Made by a program: the position numbers and the translations under genes. DNA of 64,000 nt from JAHIZC01 sp043813305 (lineage in GTDB: Bacteria > Omnitrophota > Gorgyraeia > Gygaellales > Profunditerraquicolaceae): NCBI GenBank assembly GCA_043813305.1, contig JBDRLC010000064.1:1-64000 (forward strand). The letters run 5' to 3'. Under the pieces are notes generated by a model. The model did not search any database, was not told the origin of the DNA, and saw only the letters and a program-made list of their open reading frames with translations. Shown here one piece after another: positions 60,827 through 64,000 of the stretch (its first letter is position 1; every line of letters begins with the position of its first letter).

Positions 60827-60835
60827 TGGTATAAT
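60827..60835 (+). promoter_or_regulatory. Extended -10 promoter (TGGTATAAT)
   Basis: TATAAT (60830-60835) with TGG. A TTGACA lies at 60811-60816 but only 13 nt away, so the -10 alone may act. It precedes the intact PilZ gene. Confidence 0.6.
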
Positions 60836-60859
60836 TATTTATCTTTTGGGAAGATAAAA

Positions 60860-61243
60860 ATGAAAGATAAGGATATGGAAAAAAGAAAATTCAGAAGGAC
60901 AAAAGCCAACTTTACAATAATCTATGATGTATATAAGCCGCTCTCTGCTAGTATGAGTATCGGAGGCAGGCAGGTCGATGCGCTGATGTTGGATTTAGGC
61001 AAAGCCGGCATGGCGATCTCCTCGAATTATGCTATGCCTGTTTCTACGGTTTTGAATATGAAATTTACCCTGATCAATCGCCGCTCAGAACAGGAGAACC
61101 GTGTAATCTCTATGCAGCTATTGGGTGAAGTGTGCTCATGTACTTTACAGGAAAACGGTGAGTACCGTCTGGGTATACGTTTTGTGCGCATAACTGAAGA
61201 AAACAAGAAAGCAATAGAGGAGTTTGTAGAAAAAATTTCATGA
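60860..61243 (+). CDS. PilZ domain protein (first copy)
   Basis: 127 aa with one PilZ domain. The c-di-GMP-binding RxxxR-like motif is RKFRRTKAN near residue 8-16 and the D/NxSxxG-like motif is LDLGKAGMAIS near 46-56 (Asp-Leu-Gly in place of the usual Asp-x-Ser). Binding is plausible but not certain. Intact relative of the remnant at 54464. Confidence 0.8.
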   Translation: MKDKDMEKRKFRRTKANFTIIYDVYKPLSASMSIGGRQVDALMLDLGKAGMAISSNYAMPVSTVLNMKFTLINRRSEQENRVISMQLLGEVCSCTLQENGEYRLGIRFVRITEENKKAIEEFVEKIS

Positions 61244-61266
61244 TCATGTAAGTAGCGGAGGTAAAT

Positions 61267-61677
61267 ATGGGAAATCCAGGTAGCGAGAGAAGAAAATCTA
61301 AGAGGACAAAAGCCAACTTTACTATTATTTATGATGTGCATAAATCAGTCTCTATGGACGTGAGCCTGGCAGGCCAGGAGGTTGATGCATTGATGATGGA
61401 TTTAGGTAAGGAAGGCTTAGCAATCACTACTAATTACGAGATACCTATCGCAAGTATCTTGAATATGAAGTTCACCCTGATTAATCGCAGAGCTCAAGAT
61501 AAGAATAATAAGAGCAGGTCTATCTATATAATGGGTGAGGTGCGCTCCAGTATCAGATTGGAGAACGGCGAATATCGTTTAGGGATTCATTTTATCCAGC
61601 TAAAAGATGAAGACGCAAAAGCCATAGATAATTTCGTGGAAGCTATGTCTAGCCCGCCTAAGAATGATGAAGGATAA
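61267..61677 (+). CDS. PilZ domain protein (second copy)
   Basis: 136 aa, tandem paralogue of the previous gene (RRKSKRTKANFTIIYDVHKS, MDLGKEGLAIT, MKFTLINRRAQ). SD GGAGGT. 23 bp after the first copy. It overlaps the start of the GH94 gene, so it is co-transcribed with it. Confidence 0.8.
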   Translation: MGNPGSERRKSKRTKANFTIIYDVHKSVSMDVSLAGQEVDALMMDLGKEGLAITTNYEIPIASILNMKFTLINRRAQDKNNKSRSIYIMGEVRSSIRLENGEYRLGIHFIQLKDEDAKAIDNFVEAMSSPPKNDEG

Positions 61678-64000
61678 GCTCTGGGAATTCAGTGATAAAT
61701 CAGGAAGTTTTAAGTCTGGTTCGGCAAACAAAATAAAAAATCTTTATTTCCCGCTCGCCAATAGAAGCCTGATGTCTTCGGTCTCTCCTGATTTACACGG
61801 AGATATTAAGGCTAATCAGAATTCCTTTCTGCTTACTCCGGTTTCCCGCCAGGATTTAACAGACCTAAAGGCATCAAGAAATTTCTGGATCTATATAAAC
61901 AAGGATAAGGTCTGGTCGGCTACCGGGGTATCCAAAGATGCAAGTAATACTAAGAAAGATAAATATAATCTTGAAGCAGGGCTGCTTTGGCATAAGATAA
62001 GCAGGGAAAATAAGGATATAGGTTTGCGTGCAGAGATTCTTTCTTTCGTGCCAAAGCAGGAACCGATTGAGATAATGCTACTTAAAATTACCAATATTTC
62101 ATCAAGGAAGATAAAGTTTGTTCCTACGGCAGCCATACCCATATATGGCCGGGGGGCAAATAATCTACGCGATCACCGTCAGGTTACCTCATTACTACAA
62201 CGTATAACGCTTGATAAGTTCGGGATTATAGTGCAGCCGACATTACTCTTTGATGAAAACGGACACAGGCCTAATAAAACTATGTATTTTACTTTGGGCT
62301 GGGATGAAAGATTCACTGCGCCGCAATATCTTTATCCGACACAGGAGATGTTTTGTGGTGAGGGAGGGGATTTAGAGGCACCGATTAGCGTACTTAATAA
62401 TCTGCTCCCGCAAAATAAACATATTCAGGGTAAGGAAACAATGGGTGCTTTACGTTTTCGCAGTAAAGTTCTGGCTCCGAGAAAATCCTGGAGTTATATA
62501 ATTGTGATGGGTATTAGCGAAGATAAAGCCGAGATAAAAGAGATTATCAATAAGCTTAAAACTTTAGATAAAGTTCAAAAGTCATTCCAGGATACATCTA
62601 ATCATTGGCTTAAGGGTATTCAGAGAATAAAGCTTTCGACCGGTGATTATGAATTTGACAATTGGTTCCGTTGGGTTTCGATTCAGCCGAGATTAAGAGA
62701 GATCTTTGGATGTTCTTTCCTGCCTGATTTTGATTATGGAAGAGGGGGCCGGGGTTGGCGGGATCTCTGGCAGGATTGTTTAGGGTTAATTTTAAATAAT
62801 CCTCAAGAAGTACGCAGTACCTTGATCAATAACTTTTCCGGAGTGAGAATCGATGGATCTAATGCTACGCTTATCGGTAAGAGCAAGAGTGAGTTTACCC
62901 CGTTAGAGACTAAAGGGAAACGACAGAAAGCTAAGATGTCTCTAACGGGGTTTAAATCCGACCGAAACAACATCAGCCGCGTCTGGATGGACCATGGCAC
63001 CTGGCCTTTATTGACTTTAGATCTTTACCTTAATGAGACTGGGGATTTCAACATTTTATTTAAGCAGACCTCATATTTCCGTAACCATGAAGTCTGCCGG
63101 ACGCGTGCAATTGATTTTAATTGGGAGCATGCTTACGGTAAGAAACTCAAGACGAAATCAGGTAAGATTTATCAAGGGACAATCTTAGAACATCTTCTGG
63201 TTGAAAACCTGGTGCAGTTTTTTAATGTAGGGGATCATAATTATATCCGGCTTGAAGGCGGGGATTGGAATGACGGCCTGGATATGGCGGAGGAGTTTGG
63301 CGAGAGCGTTGCTTTTACTGCTATGTATGCCAATAATTTGGGAGTTCTCTCTGGTTTATTATTAAAGACAGGTAAGAAAAAAATCATGATCGGCGGCGAA
63401 ATAAAGCTATTACTTGCGAAGATAGATTACGGCGATATTAAGGGAAAAGAGAGAATTTTGCATAATTATTTTGAGAGGACTAAATCCGAGGTATCCGGCA
63501 AGAAGGTAAGTATAGACGTATTGGCGCTTGCATCTGATTTAAAGAGTAAATCCGACTTGATCATTGAGCATATTCGCAAGAAAGAATGGCTGAGATCAGG
63601 ATTCTTTAACGGTTATTACGATAATAAAAAACAGCGTGTTGAAGGATTCAGGCTTGGTAGATTGAGGATGATGCTCTCTTCACAGGTATTTTTGATTACT
63701 GGCGGCGTAGCCAACGATCTGCAGGTAAAACAGATTATAAAAAGTGTAGATAAATATCTCTATAACAGAAATCTAAAAGGTTATCAGCTTAATACTGATT
63801 TTAAGCAGGAGCAACATGATCTTGGCCGGGCCTTCTCCTATATATACGGAGACAAGGAGAACGGCGCGTTCTTTAACCATATGATTGTGATGTATGCCTA
63901 TGCTTTATATAAGCGCAATTTTATTAAGCAGGGTTGGAGAGTTCTAAGTTCAATATATAAGATGGCACTTAATACGCCGCAGAGCAAGATATATCCCTGC
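61667..64000 (+). CDS. GH94-family glycoside phosphorylase, partial at 3' end
   Basis: Open frame of at least 778 codons to the window edge, with a tandem ATG (61664, 61667) inside the PilZ stop. An N-terminal beta-sandwich, an (alpha/alpha)6-type region, the conserved RVWMDHGTWP block and the catalytic GGDWNDGLD motif near 63265 match GH94, which phosphorolyses beta-linked disaccharides or polysaccharides. Substrate unknown. Odd: 62897-62951 is the second copy of the palindromic element, lying between SKSEF and KSDRNNISRVW. Confidence 0.9.
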   Translation, partial: MKDKLWEFSDKSGSFKSGSANKIKNLYFPLANRSLMSSVSPDLHGDIKANQNSFLLTPVSRQDLTDLKASRNFWIYINKDKVWSATGVSKDASNTKKDKYNLEAGLLWHKISRENKDIGLRAEILSFVPKQEPIEIMLLKITNISSRKIKFVPTAAIPIYGRGANNLRDHRQVTSLLQRITLDKFGIIVQPTLLFDENGHRPNKTMYFTLGWDERFTAPQYLYPTQEMFCGEGGDLEAPISVLNNLLPQNKHIQGKETMGALRFRSKVLAPRKSWSYIIVMGISEDKAEIKEIINKLKTLDKVQKSFQDTSNHWLKGIQRIKLSTGDYEFDNWFRWVSIQPRLREIFGCSFLPDFDYGRGGRGWRDLWQDCLGLILNNPQEVRSTLINNFSGVRIDGSNATLIGKSKSEFTPLETKGKRQKAKMSLTGFKSDRNNISRVWMDHGTWPLLTLDLYLNETGDFNILFKQTSYFRNHEVCRTRAIDFNWEHAYGKKLKTKSGKIYQGTILEHLLVENLVQFFNVGDHNYIRLEGGDWNDGLDMAEEFGESVAFTAMYANNLGVLSGLLLKTGKKKIMIGGEIKLLLAKIDYGDIKGKERILHNYFERTKSEVSGKKVSIDVLALASDLKSKSDLIIEHIRKKEWLRSGFFNGYYDNKKQRVEGFRLGRLRMMLSSQVFLITGGVANDLQVKQIIKSVDKYLYNRNLKGYQLNTDFKQEQHDLGRAFSYIYGDKENGAFFNHMIVMYAYALYKRNFIKQGWRVLSSIYKMALNTPQSKIYPC
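62897..62951. repeat. In-frame palindromic element copy 2 (in GH94 gene)
   Basis: The same 14-bp arms as at 1996-2050 (62897-62910 and 62938-62951), also with a 27-nt centre. It is read in another codon phase (TPLETKGKRQKAKMSLTG) than copy 1. Confidence 0.85.

Overview
The window is a 64 kb piece of an AT-rich, tightly packed bacterial chromosome with outer-membrane (diderm) features: porin and OmpV-like barrels, lipoprotein signals and periplasmic domains. The Rnf complex, the many stand-alone receivers, the PilZ genes, the GH94-like enzyme and the dispersed palindromic repeats suggest an uncultured PVC-type lineage, with Candidatus Omnitrophota (OP3) as my best guess. That placement is inference from gene content and has not been tested by search. 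TGA is used as a stop, Shine-Dalgarno sites are strong, and many promoters carry an extended -10 (TGnTATAAT).

Layout. 1-5.3 kb: central metabolism (3' part of gltB, gltD, pyrG). 5.4-14.7 kb: a CPA2 antiporter with CBS domains, followed by small envelope and secreted proteins, most in short transcription units (YkgJ-like, OmpV-like, cysteine-rich, DUF3108, DUF2490, a metal-permease-like protein, an ORF6N protein). 14.9-31.3 kb: a very large signalling island that starts with a MerR-like regulator. It holds a Wsp-type chemosensory set (cheR-TPR, two cheW, a CHASE3 MCP, a cheA-REC hybrid, cheB), two PAS/histidine kinases with an unusual tail, a PAS coiled-coil protein and ten stand-alone receiver genes. 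31.3-41.8 kb: a type IV pilus / type II secretion-like assembly operon (GspE/PilB, GspF/PilC, major pilin, minor pilins, a PilM-PilN fusion, PilO, PilP/GspC-like) containing a TMTC-like membrane protein; no secretin or prepilin peptidase is present. 41.9-42.8 kb: a cold-shock gene with a long structured leader, divergent from tRNA-Thr(CGT). 42.8-49.5 kb: an MFS transporter, rnfCGDEAB and purN. 49.5-52.0 kb: a lipoprotein and an FtsH-like protease on the minus strand. 52.1-54.4 kb: a complex inverted-repeat region, eno, an ftsB-like gene, a long hairpin made of CCCTAA-like repeats, tRNA-fMet and two terminators. 54.4-61.7 kb: a truncated PilZ gene next to a frameshifted ferredoxin, then a cassette (receiver, porin, ApbE, periplasmic FMN-binding protein, histidine kinase, receiver), then two intact PilZ genes. 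61.7-64 kb: the 5' part of a GH94-type phosphorylase gene that runs off the window.

How the parts fit. The signalling island sits directly upstream of the pilus/secretion operon, so control of surface structures is the likeliest output. No diguanylate cyclase with a GGDEF active site is visible although two PilZ receptors are. ApbE could flavinylate RnfG, RnfD and the periplasmic FMN-binding protein, which all carry a (S/T)GAT motif. The most unusual observation is a 55-bp element with perfect 14-bp inverted termini that lies in frame inside two unrelated protein genes (gltB and the GH94 gene) and is translated in different frames. It resembles in principle the Rickettsia palindromic elements. 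A different dispersed repeat interrupts rnfC in frame.
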